A stretch of 34,435 nucleotides of DNA from Cudoniella acicularis (taxonomy: Eukaryota; Ascomycota; Leotiomycetes; Helotiales; Helotiaceae). Each line of letters opens with the position of its first letter. Position 1 is the stretch's first letter. The DNA lies in assembly GCA_013054445.1 (NCBI GenBank), contig JAAMPI010000504.1:1-34435 (forward strand). The letters are read 5' to 3'. The notes beneath the pieces were generated by a model. The model was not told the DNA's origin. It saw only the letters and a list, made by a program, of their open reading frames with translations, and did no database searches. Shown in pieces: positions 21,030-31,154 of the stretch. The position numbers and the translations under genes were made by a program.

Positions 21030-21550
21030 TTCGCTTACCTGCTAGGTGGCGCCTATCACGTGGCTTGGGTGGCCGTCGGATGTCCGGAATGATGTCGGTA
21101 GCAAACCTCTGACATCCAGGATTACAGTTCTGGGGCACTTGATACGTAGCACGGGATGTTAGATAATGCTATTGGTTTCTATCACCATTAGGCCTTGGCA
21201 TCGGACCCCTATCGGTAGTAGATAGCTAATAAAAAGAGGACTTCTCTAGACCCCTCGGGGCTAGAGATTACTTCTGTAACTGAATCCTTTTCCTCCTACA
21301 CGTGACTTCTTTGCCTACCAACTCCTCGCAAATAATAGCGGTAAAAGTTAGACACCTAGTTCTTCTCTATGTTGTGTCTAATCATCTCTTCTACGAGGTT
21401 CTTAACTATCGAACTAGTCGGAGGGATCCTGCGCAGAGTCAAACGATTGATCTAATTGATTAGAACACGTTCCTAGACGTTGGTAAGACATTATTGTCTC
21501 TCGGACTAGAACCACTCTCTAGAGGTGGTTTAGCCTTTAGCGTGCTTTAC
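21030..21550. other. Repeat-island spacer
   Basis: No gene is recognised. Many short frames are interrupted on both strands. The sequence changes composition abruptly relative to copy A, suggesting a junction between different repeats. CACGTG occurs at about 21057. Confidence 0.35.
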
Positions 21551-21828
21551 TAACGAACCTGGTACCAGAAGCTGTGTTTTACAGGGCATTTTACTAGTAA
21601 ATCAAAAATTAAAATTCACGAACTTTAAAATACTACTTAATAGAAAGTATCTTTNCCTTCTTAAACTCGCGATACTTNAATATTATATNATAATTATTTA
21701 TANTTATTTCACAACTTTNAAGTGATCGNGACGACTTTACTTTTNNAAGCCTGAAGGTGGGGTCTNGGAGCCTAAAAATCGCTTAAATATGCCCTGTAAA
21801 ACACAGACTTCTGGTACCAGGTTCGTAA
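21551..21828. mobile_element. MITE-like element with terminal inverted repeats and TAA flanks
   Basis: The left end at 21554 reads CGAACCTGGTACCAGAAG, then TGTGTTTTACAGGGCAT; the right end, at 21825 on the other strand, is the same apart from a one-base indel, giving inverted repeats of about 36-38 bases. TAA flanks both ends (21551-21553 and 21826-21828), consistent with a 3-base target duplication as made by PIF/Harbinger-type elements. The interior is ~190 bases, AT-rich, with scattered N positions between 21655 and 21766. No coding capacity is visible. Confidence 0.7.
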
Positions 21829-21985
21829 CCACGTACACCGAAGACGATCCGGGAGGAACATGAGCACAATTCAGACCTTCAGCATAATTTCAGCAAAATA
21901 AAATACATTTCTATTTTTTCATCTCGTACACAGGTCTCAGCCACTTCGACCGTTTCTTGAATCTGTACAAAAGAAACCAGGCCGT

Positions 21986-24168
21986 CTATTCCACCCTCAA
22001 GCTCTGCAATCGTGCTTCGGTTGCAATTACCTATATCCTGTTAGCATTTTGAATTTCAAATAACGATCAAGGAAACTTACATCCAAAGCTTGCTGCACTT
22101 CTAGCACTTTCCTCACCTCACCCAACCAGTCTCTGCTCAGAGTCTTCGCCCAGCCCTTCAAGCCATTCATCTCTCTCGCTGCACCATCAAGGTCACCCTC
22201 TTCGAGGAAAGTTTCCGTCCTAGTCAGGACACTCTCAACATCATCACCAGTAGCCAAACCCTTCTTCTTGAACATAAGCTTGCTGAGAATGTAGCTTGAG
22301 GCGTGGCTTGCAACACCAGCATCCTCAGGCAAGAGTGACGCTTTCCTCACTTCCGTGGCAACACGTCGAAATCGATCGATTAGTTGCGCAGATGAAGGAA
22401 TACCCTTTTGGTAGGCTGTGGGGTTGATTGAAGCCACTGCTGCATTCACCACTGGGTCGTCGGAGGCTATCTCCTTCAAAGCAGCAAGCTCTCGAATGAA
22501 AGGTCGTGGAACTTCACTTTTCTCGAGATTGGCACGGACTGCCTCAACAGCTACATGAAGATGCTGGGTTTTCAAGCTTGAATCAACAACCGAATTCCAG
22601 TCCGTAGTAAGCTTCTCCAGGTCTGTCACAGTCTTCGAGAGGTCACTGAGTTTTCCGAGACGACCTTCACGTTCCTCTTCAACACGATCTTTGAGCTCGG
22701 CGATGAATTTGCGTTTCATCTCAACTGCCTGCTCAAGCAGTTCGTTCTTTACTCGTTGCTCATTGACTTGGTGGGCCCGTTCAACCTCGGCCTTGAGCTT
22801 CTGCTCATAGGTCTGTTGCAGCTTTTGTCGTTCATTTTGATATTCCTCTTGCCATTCCGATTGCTGATGAGCCATCTCAGCCTCGACTCGGCGGATCAGC
22901 TCTTTTGCAGCACGATCAAAATCCTCCTTTTCGCTTTGGATCTTGGCAGCAGCCTCTTTCTCGGCTGCAGTTTTCAGACTCTTGATCTTGTTCCCAACCT
23001 TGCCCAGCTCTCCCTTGGCTTTCTCAATAGTGGTTGAGAATTTCGAGTTAGCGTTATCGGCATTGACCACGGTAATGATATCGTTGAGAATCTTGACCAA
23101 ATCCTGCACTAATGGCTCATTGGCATCTTTGATCTTAAGAGGGTCGATTCGAGTCACCTCGGGAGGGAATTTTGATGGCTGATCAACTTCAGGCGCGGTG
23201 AACGCGACTGCCTCTGATTTGGGTGTTGGGGTAGCTGGTTTTACCGGGTGACCAGGCTTGGCAGGTGGTTGAGACTCAGGAGATTTTCCAGCAGGAGGCG
23301 AAGGAGTGCTTGGGCTCGGTGCAGGTGTATCAGTTTCTTTCTTGACACTTTCAACTGCCTGGACTCTCTCCTCCGGTTTCATCTCTGCTGGTGTTTGTAA
23401 AGCTTCCTTGGGCTTGGGTTCGTCTGGTTTCACAGCGTTTGCATGTCGTCCAGTCGCGTCCTTGTTGTCTTCCGCTATCCTCCAGGAAACTCCACTTTGG
23501 CTTGGGATTTTGATCTGATCGCCCGTATCTCTTGGCTTGGTCGACCGGTTCGAGATAGCTGGGAAGCGTTTCCGGAATTCCCTCTCTTCAAAATACAACA
23601 CAGCCCCCTCCCCAAACGGCACGTATTCAGTGAAGAAATCATGGAAGTTGTCATTGATCCTTGCGAAGTAAACTCCTCCTCCAAAACCCAGTCCTGTTAA
23701 CAGAATAAGTGTGGTAAGAAATCTGCGGATGCGTCGTTTTGGCTTAGGAGGAGGAGGCGGTGGAGGAGGACTAGACGCTGGCGGTGGCGGAGGGATTGTG
23801 CTGCTCGGAGGTGGAGGAGTAAGAGGGACGTTTTTTGGTGGGATTGTGGGATTCGAGGTTGGTATTGCTGGTGTAGCAGGTGTCACTGAAGGCAGAGGTT
23901 GAGGGGCTGTTGTGCTGGCGGATTCAGGGAGCACAGCTGGTTTCGATTCGGGAATGGTTAGCTTCGTAACATCGGCATAGCCTCTCTATATGCGCAAGCA
24001 ACAGTCAGTACCTGATGCCTCAATTGGACTAAATTGAGGCTTTTGATGCTCGTACCAGATTGCCCGAAACCACCCGGCCGCCTGTATCGCGTGCCATTGG
24101 CGCCCAGCACTGGCAGCACTGGGCTTGTAGCCCAGCGCTCGGGAGGAGCGAAGAGAGGCGCGCAGCAT
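21986..24168 (-). CDS. MIC60: MICOS complex subunit MIC60 (mitofilin)
   Basis: Organises crista junctions in the mitochondrial inner membrane. The main exon (to 22081) encodes a Pro-rich stretch, the transmembrane segment FLTTLILLTGLGFGGGVYFA, and the conserved DNFHDFFTEYVPFGEGAVLYF that follows it. A long Glu/Lys/Gln coiled coil comes next, then the mitofilin C-terminal region. A 50-base intron (22080-22031) leads to a last exon ending VIATEARLQSLRVE, the family C-terminus. The first exon starts at 24168 with MLRASLRSSRALGYKPSAAS, a basic mitochondrial presequence. Its junction is uncertain: donor at 24073 with acceptor before 23983 restores the frame and gives 680 residues, but other sites are possible around the downstream RGYADVTKL. 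Poly-Pro is encoded by a GGA/GGT-rich run near 23750. It is in the same orientation as the downstream Rab5 gene. Confidence 0.93.
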
Positions 24169-24871
24169 GGCGGGCTGCGTGGAGCAACAAAGGGAATTGA
24201 TGGTGTCGTGATGTTAGCGGGCGCGTGAGGACGAAGAAAATTGCGAGGTTCTTGGTCGCTCGCCAACCTGAGCTCCCTGCTCACCAGCTCTCGGATGCTT
24301 GGCTTGGCGATGATGCAGCCGCAACTAGCTTCTGCAACACAAGTACTTCGAAGTACACATCAAGTACAACATTATTGATGCAGATCTATCTATTACATCC
24401 TATGCTCATAGATCTCCTGGCCCATATATTGTGTATAGGCCCATTGTTTCACGACGCATCTCACATAAAACTATCCACCACTCGTAAATCAATTCACAAT
24501 CTTCACCCAAGTCTCACTCACTCACACCTCACTCAAAACTCACTCAACATTCATGTGATTGTGCTCTATTGCATATCGTACAACCCAAAATGCCGCAATA
24601 ATTCCTTCAATTCAATAAAAAACCCTCACGCCGTGCAGGAGAAACCCTGCTTCCACCAGCCCACACCACGAGAACTAAGAAGCATCAAGGTATTAAAGAC
24701 TGCTCTCGTAAAATGGCTGATGCTGGCATGAGTTGATGCTGCCATGCCCAAATCCAGGCAAATTTCCATCGAAAAAACCATGTAGTGCCGCTGGCAGTGA
24801 TCGAGTGACTTCAGAACCATCTATTGTCGCCAACTAATGCCGTGTATTCCTCAAATATTTCCGTATGTTCT
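24169..24871. other. MIC60 promoter and Rab5 3' flank
   Basis: A 0.7-kb spacer between two minus-strand genes. CA/CT-rich runs around 24500-24545 (repeated CTCAC units) are typical of fungal promoters. Open frames here have no motifs and are not supported. Confidence 0.4.
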
Positions 24872-25741
24872 TTAACAGCCGCATGTACCAGCTCCTTGTG
24901 TACCTGGGGCCTCGGGTCGCAACTCAACACCTCCTCGTCCACCGGATCTTGGATTCCTCGGGCCGGCCTGGTCTAATGGCAACCTCTTTGCAATTGACGT
25001 AAAAAGTTCCCTCACATTCTCTGCTGTTTTTGCTGATGTCTCAAAGAAGAGCAGTCCTGCTTCCTTTGCATATGCTTCGGCATCAGCCGTTTGTATCGCC
25101 CGCTTATCTGGATGTTCCGTGACTAAATCGAGTTTGTTTCCTGCCAGAGCAATGATGATGTTCTCGTTTGCCTGCCGTTGAAGTTCCTTGACCCATTGTT
25201 TGGCCTTATCCAGCGACGACTATGAAAATTCATCAACCACACCATTCACGACTGCCTAGACAAAGAATGCTTACGGATTGCGTAATATCATAAACCACAA
25301 CTGCACAGTTGGCGTTTCGGTAGTACATGGGTGCGAGCGATTTGTATCTTTCCTGCCCGGCGGTATCCCATATCTCGAATTTCACGGTTGTATTGTCGTC
25401 GAGGGATATTGTTTGTGTTAAGAAGGCGGCGCCGATGGTACTCTCTCTGTATGAATCAAATTGGTCCTGAGATTGTTAGCATGCGCGGGGCAGTTTATGG
25501 TGTGGGAGATGTACCTTTACGAATCGTAGCACGATGGAACTCTATCTGGAAGTTAGCTTTGCATCTTGGGAATAACTGAACTGATCGCACCTTTCCAACA
25601 GCAGATTCCCCTACAGATAATGATTAGCATGACCGCCGACTCAAACCATGTACAATAGTCCAACATACCAAGTAAAACGAGCTTGAACTGCGCAAATCGC
25701 GAGCTTCCTACGCGGGAGCCTGCTGGGCCTCGGGCAGCCAT
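24872..25741 (-). CDS. Rab5-type small GTPase (Ypt5/Vps21-like)
   Basis: Five exons are proposed: 25741-25669, 25610-25591, 25541-25515, 25466-25275 and 25219-24872, with introns of 48-58 bases. They join in frame to 219 residues. All GTPase boxes are present: G25ESAVGKS32 (P-loop), T50IGAAF (switch I), W73DTAGQE79, N132KLD135 and ETSAK. The C-terminus ends CGC, a double-geranylgeranylation signal. The [11 protein letters not shown] start and [20 protein letters not shown] are strongly Rab5-like. Rab5 proteins control early endosome fusion and act with PI3P effectors on endosomal membranes. The exon count is high for a small protein, with exons of only 20 and 27 bases, so simple frame searches miss most of it. 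It shares an upstream region with SAC1. Confidence 0.95.
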
Positions 25742-26584
25742 AGTGAATGAATGTGATGGGGAGCGATCGGGTCAAAGAGAAGGCGTCACAGGTGGAGTAG
25801 CGGAGCAAGTCAAGGGCGCAGAAAAAAGAGGTCGGGGTGGAGATGGGTGTACAGATGGTAGTGTCACGTTGTCTCTGGGTGGTGTTTTGTCGAGCTCGAG
25901 GTTGCAGTGACGATGTTTCGATGGGAACGGATGGCCAAGAAGGCGACGCTAGTGGCTGATTCACGTGAGCGTCCCTCCAGCCACACCGCGTAATCCTCGC
26001 CTTTAGATGCAGCCACGGAATATATTGATACAGCTGCGTTATAGTACTGCATAATTCCACAGAATCGTCCGTTGTGATAGACTCCATTTAAGGTTCCCGC
26101 AGTTAATTTTCCAAAACATATGTTCCTTTTCATTGTTCCTGTAATGATCTCATACACTGTTTTGAGAGCCAGTAATTATCCTGCATTTGTTTCTTGTGTA
26201 TCTTCCTCTCAGCTCAGTGTTTAAATTGTTTTTAGGCAAGCCCTTCATGATTAAAAGTCATAAATTCAGCCAAATAGACCAAGCCAAATAATAATCTTAC
26301 TTTATACGTCATGATTATTGCCATGAAACTTCGTGATATTTCCACACGAGTTACGGAAGGCTATATATAGCCGGGTACTTAGTCGTGCGCAGGTGCGCGC
26401 ATAACTACAGACACCCGCCACAGCTTCCCTGTCAGATCCAACGAGGCTTCCAAGGCAAAAGACAGCTCTCAACGCCATAAGTCTTCTATCTACATCTCTT
26501 TTTCTCGAGCGCATGACGTTCCATTTCGAGGTCAATTAATACACCACCTTGCGGTTCCTCTGCTCCTCCGCCCTTTTTCCCAGC
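25742..26584. promoter_or_regulatory. Divergent promoter between Rab5 and SAC1
   Basis: An 843-base gap separates divergent start codons of two membrane-trafficking genes. CACGTG occurs near 25962. TATATATAG near 26361 lies ~220 bases before the SAC1 ATG. Minus frames at 25641-26087 and 25864-26157 have no motifs and are not supported. Co-regulation of the pair is inference. Confidence 0.4.
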
Positions 26585-28785
26585 ATGGCCACCCTTCCTT
26601 TCCGCGACATCAATGTCCATGCCTCCACGTCGCATTACGCCTTCACCTCGCCCTCGTCGCCATCCGCACAAACCCTGGTGATAGACAGGCCTTCTGGAGA
26701 TGTGCGGTTGAACGATGGTGCTTTGCTAGGAGGAAAGCGAGTGTCCAGCATTGCTGGCATACTGGGCATGATTAAACTGCGACTTGGTACCTCTCCAGCT
26801 CTCTAGTAACCTGCTCCGCAGAACTATTACTGATTATATCTGCAGACAGGTACATCATTGTCATTACAAAGGCACAACCAATGGGCAGACTGAAGGGCCA
26901 TATGATCTACAAAGTCATTGCTACCGAATTCCTCCCTCTTCGAGAACGACCTCTCCATGATCAAGACGAAGATGTATACCTCGCCTTGCTCAAGAACTTT
27001 ATCAAGTCCGGGCCCATGTACTTTTCCTACTCCTTCGACATTACGAACAAATTCCAGCAACAAGCACAACTTGATTTGTCACAGCCATTATGGAAACGAG
27101 CAGACGACCGTTTCTTCTGGAATCGATTTGTCCAATCTGATCTAATAGATTTCCGGTCTTCAGGCTCGCGGCACCAGCCTGGACAGCAGCCTGGTGTGGA
27201 TCCTTACATTCTTCCAGTTATGTTTGGAATGCTGGAGATCGTGAATACAACCATCAAAACTACACCTTTAACACTAGCACTCATCACACGAAGGTCTCGA
27301 CATCGTGCGGGTACGCGGTACTTCTCCAGAGGAATTGATGATGACGGAAATGTGTCCAATTTTAACGAGACCGAACAAATAGTTGTGTTGAACGACAGCC
27401 TGAACGGGATGGGTGGGTTTGCGGGTGGTGGAGGAATGCAAAATGGCAAAGTTGGTGGGTCTGGTGGAAAGGAAGCACAAATCCTGTCTTATGTGCAAAC
27501 GCGAGGGAGTGTTCCTGTCTACTGGGCTGAGGTTAACACACTGCACTATACTCCAAAGCTTCAGATCCGAGGCGTGGAACCAGCTGTCAAGGCAGCCAGT
27601 CTGCACTTTGCTGAACAAATCCGCCTCTATGGAGACCAGATCCTTGTAAATCTGGTCAAGCACAAAGGACGAGAACAGCGAGTCAAGGAGGCATATGAAC
27701 AGATGGTTAGGTTGCTGGTTTCATCTCCTGCTATTGGAGGAACCCAACGAGACCAGCGGTCGGATGAAAAGTTTCATACCATGGAGCCACACAGCCCGAG
27801 CGGGGAATCGGATCGACTCCATTATGTTTACTTCGACTTTCATAACGAGACTAAAGGCTTACAGTGGCAACGAACCCAACTCTTACTGGACAAACTCCAC
27901 GACGCCCTAGATAAACAAGGTTACTTCAGGGGAGTTGATATGCCTGCTTCCTTTGAAGGTCGATTGGAGGTCCGCAATCAACAAACCAGTGTTGTTCGTA
28001 CCAACTGTATGGATTGCCTCGATCGTACGAATGTGGTGCAGAGTATGTTGGCTCGGCTGGCATTGAATCGCCAGCTTACGGACCTGGGTGTCCTGTCTCG
28101 AGGGGAAACTTTCACTTCGGACAATGACTTTGAGTTACTCTTCCGCAAAATCTGGGCGGATAATGCAGATGTGGTGTCGAAATCCTACTCTGGAACCGGG
28201 GCACTGAAGACAGACTTTACACGAACAGGCCAAAGGACAAAAGCAGGAGCATTGCAAGATCTTCAGAACTCGATTACCAGATATGCGAAGAATAATTTTA
28301 CGGACGGCCCAAAGCAAGATTCCTTCGATCTCTTTCTTGGTGCATACTTACCAAACACATCGTCGCACATGGTATTTGCCGATCGACGGCCACTACTTAT
28401 CCAGAGTATTCCATATATTCTAGCCTTCAGCATTTTCTTTGTGTTTGTCGGGACATTTTCTAGGCGGTTACCCGATGCCGCGGTTTTGCCTCTGAGGATA
28501 TTTATCATATTCTGGGTTTTGGTTGGAGCTTGGTGCTTTAGGTTTATCATGGGGAACGGAATGCTTTACGTATGACCCTCCACTCCTGTTCTCTTCATTG
28601 GCTAACAATTGCAGGTGAACTGGCCGAAACTCAATCCACGACCATGGGCTACGGAAGGCTATCACGAAGCAATCAGCAACGTTCGGAAAGACGAAGTCAT
28701 CGGACAATTCGTCGCAAGACATGAAAGAGGCCTCAGTGCCTCGAGGTACACTAATGCGGAGGAAGGCAAGAAGAGGATTGAATGA
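26585..28785 (+). CDS. SAC1: Phosphoinositide phosphatase SAC1
   Basis: Three exons are proposed: 26585-26786, 26846-28569 and 28615-28785, giving 698 residues, the expected fungal length. The start MATLPFRDINVHAS matches family starts better than the in-frame ATG 36 bases upstream. The SAC domain covers about residues 50-530. The catalytic CX5R loop is NCMDCLDRTNVVQ near residue 453. Two hydrophobic segments near 585-605 (SIPYILAFSIFFVFVGTF) and 619-640 (FIIFWVLVGAWCFRFIM) form the ER/Golgi membrane anchor. The last exon adds NWPKLNPRPWATEGY and a basic C-terminal tail. The enzyme dephosphorylates PI4P (also PI3P) and links ER-plasma membrane contacts to lipid transport. No lesion is seen. 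Confidence 0.96.
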
Positions 28786-28979
28786 TGGGAACCCAAGCTA
28801 CCCGTATTAATATCAGGTTTCCTTACCTACGAATCAGCGTATAGATCATGCATACATGTATGTTGTTTTTTTCGCCAGCTCAGCTGCATTAGATGATCGT
28901 CTCTTGACAATACAAACTGTATGATTACATGTCATGACTTCATCCCTCAACAAATTCCAGGGAAGCTCGCGCGCTTCCG

Positions 28980-29494
28980 CAAACTCATAATTCTTTCTAC
29001 AGTATTTCTTCAATTGCTTACTGCTTCAACGCTTCCTTTAAAAGTTCAAACACTCGATAGCGATGTACTAGTCCTTATCGTCACCACTATTTGCGATGCA
29101 ATATCCATCTCAGCCAGAATCCCAATAAATCTCTGCGTGCGCGTACTGCTTCGACCTTTTTGCGTTAGTCATTATCGCCATCACCCTCATTGAGCAAAGT
29201 CGTAGCAATCTCGTGGATCTTAAATATGTATGACAAGTGTCAATGTTCACGGGTTTAACTTATTCGATTATCCCGAGTCGAGTTGACTCGCCATCAAAAG
29301 CTCATTGACCTCTCAAATGCTTCCTTTAAACACTTTGTGAAAGTGTGCTGGTCCTCAGCGCCACTACCCTCTGTGGTGCAATTAATGTGTATCTTAGGTA
29401 GAACCGTAATGAATACTTGCGCGTACTGTTTGGACTTTTTTGCTTTTGTCATCATCGTGTCTCTTAGGAGATGCGTCGTCAGCGTGTTCATCAT
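28980..29494 (-). repeat. Diverged tandem pair of a short basic ORF
   Basis: The minus frame 29494-29294 (66 codons) contains KAKKSKQYAQVF and later CLKEAF. About 290 bases away, at roughly 29185-29010 on the same strand, the DNA aligns along most of its length (NAKRSKQYAHAEIY, then the GAAGCG-type end), but the frame is broken by TGA and TAG. Shared landmarks include GCGCGTACTG and GCTTCCTTTAAA on the plus strand. This indicates an old tandem duplication, with one copy clearly dead and the other of unknown status. Confidence 0.5.
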
Positions 29495-30223
29495 TTCAGA
29501 CTATCTTTGTCCTGGATTAGCGAACCCAGTCTAATCTAGTCTATACTTGAAAGGTTTTTAAGTTATCCTATCCTAAACTACCCCGAGGTTTTCATCAGCC
29601 TGTCCAATCCTGAAAGCCCCCAAAATAAACCCCGATCATCAACAGCTAGAAAGGGCTTTGCACAGGCCTCCCACTGCTTAGCTTGGTGTTCGCCCGGGCC
29701 TTTTTGCATCGTGTTTCACGACAGAATTTATGAAGTCTTCGAGAATCTACTTTTCCATCTCCGAGTTACCCAATTAGGCATTTGGGAAGCTATCCTAGCC
29801 CAAACAGTCCTAAGAAGGATTCATCTTGTCTTGTTCTGTTTTTCTGCGTTTTGATTTATCTATTCATAGTCAATCCGGGAGGATGAATCAGCTTGTCCAG
29901 TCTTGAAGCCAGGGCTGGACGGGTCGAGACAATGAGGACGCTGAGCAGCCAGCCATTCAACTCTCCTAGGTTTCTAAATTTTTGCCTCGGGAGTGAAGAA
30001 GTGACTTTTTGGGAGTATAAAAAGCAGAATGTACAATTAGATAGATTGGAGTGGAATATTCTCCACTCTCCCGAACAGGTTGGCAGGATTGAAGAGTTGA
30101 AATGCCGTTTAGAGTCTCGCGGACCTTAAGTACCTACGACCAGTGTCGAATTTTACGGATTATTCGATCAACTCAAGTTGGGGTTGACTCACCATCGAAG
30201 ATCTATTCGACTCCAGTATCTGA

Positions 30224-30500
30224 GTCTGTAACGGGCAGAGATTCTGAGCATTAAGTAGCTGTCGATGTATTTCTACTCGTGACTGCCATGAATAAGGATA
30301 GCAGCTCTTTCCCGGATTTATTTGAACATCTGAATGGGATCTGGCATTTGCGCACTCCGCAGCGTCCGCAACGGGTAGAAATTCGGCATATAAAGTATAA
30401 CTCTGTGTATTTCTTCTCCTGACTGCTACGAGTGAAGATGACAGCTCTTTCCCTAATTTATTTTAAGGTGTTCTAGCGTTTACGCACTCTGCAGCACTTG
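30224..30500. repeat. Two-unit tandem repeat of about 135 bases
   Basis: Unit 1 (about 30224-30365) and unit 2 (about 30366-30500) align through AACGGG(C/T)AGA, GTATTTCT, GACTGC, GCAGCTCTTTCC/ACAGCTCTTTCC, ATTTATTT and CGCACTC(C/T)GCAGC. The offset drifts from 140 to 132 bases because of small deletions. No coding sequence is seen; it is probably a decayed duplication. Confidence 0.65.
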
Positions 30501-30609
30501 ACAAGACTGTACTTTTTGGAAGGGAAATCAAGCCTGTCAAGAGAGAAGAGTGTTAAATAATAAAAGACTAGATTTTGCCGACAATGATAATGTGTAAGAT
30601 TATGAGATC

Positions 30610-31154
30610 TCATTGAGGATTTCTTTTCCTTGTGCCTTTCTCTCGTAGTAGCTTGGCGACTCTTTTGTGCCCCTTTGTTGTAGCCCAAAATAGTGGCGTT
30701 TGACTATTGTGATCTTTGGCCTTGAAGTCAGCGTCATGCTGCAATAGTAGCCTGACTATTGCCTCTTGTCCCTTCTCTGCGGCCCTTGACAGTATTGTCC
30801 GACCATTGATATTTTTAGTCTCTAGCTTAGCGCCTTCCTTTAATAATAGCTCCACTTTCGCTATGTTTCCCTCTCCTATAGCACAAAGAGTGGCGTCTGA
30901 CCATTGTGGCCTTTCGCCTCGATATCTGCGCCATGCTGTAATAGTAGGTTTACTATTGCCTTTTATCCTTTCTTTATGGCCCATAGTAGTGGCGTCTGCC
31001 CAAAGTTGTCTTCAGCCTCGAGGTCACCTTCCTGCCCTACCTGCTTCAATAGTAGCTCTACCATTGCCTTAAGTCCTTTCTTTACGACCAATGATAGTGG
31101 CATCTACCCAAATTTGTCTTTAGCCTGGAGGCCAGCGCCCCGCTCTGGTAGTAA
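30610..31154 (-). pseudogene. Ankyrin-repeat protein remnant (five repeats)
   Basis: Reading right to left, five ankyrin units of ~33 residues can be followed. The best preserved are the last two, in the open frame ending at TAA-type stop 30612-30610: INGRTILSRAAEKGQEAIVR, followed by LLLQHDAD, and NSQTPLFWATTKGHKRVAKL. Earlier units carry an in-frame TAG at 31106-31104 and TAA at 30965-30963, both where repeats usually have Gln (FGQTPL, KKGQKAI), and a one-base frame change near 30890. Both stops are C-to-T changes of CAG/CAA on the coding strand, matching RIP at CpA. The gene is cut off at about 31154, exactly where the plus-strand transposon tail begins, so no start or N-terminal effector domain remains. 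Confidence 0.75.

Larger units (their letters stand above)
28786..30609. other. Gene-poor region of decayed duplications
   Basis: No intact gene is supported. It contains two sets of diverged tandem repeats (listed separately) and shared modules such as GTTGACTC(A/G)CCATC at about 29281 and 30184, and TCAGC(C/T)TGTCCA near 29592 and 29888. One plus-strand frame (29893-30129, 78 codons) contains EEVTFWEYKKQNVQLDRLEW and EQVGRIEELKCRLESRG, which looks like a fragment of real protein but has no identified family. Confidence 0.45.
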
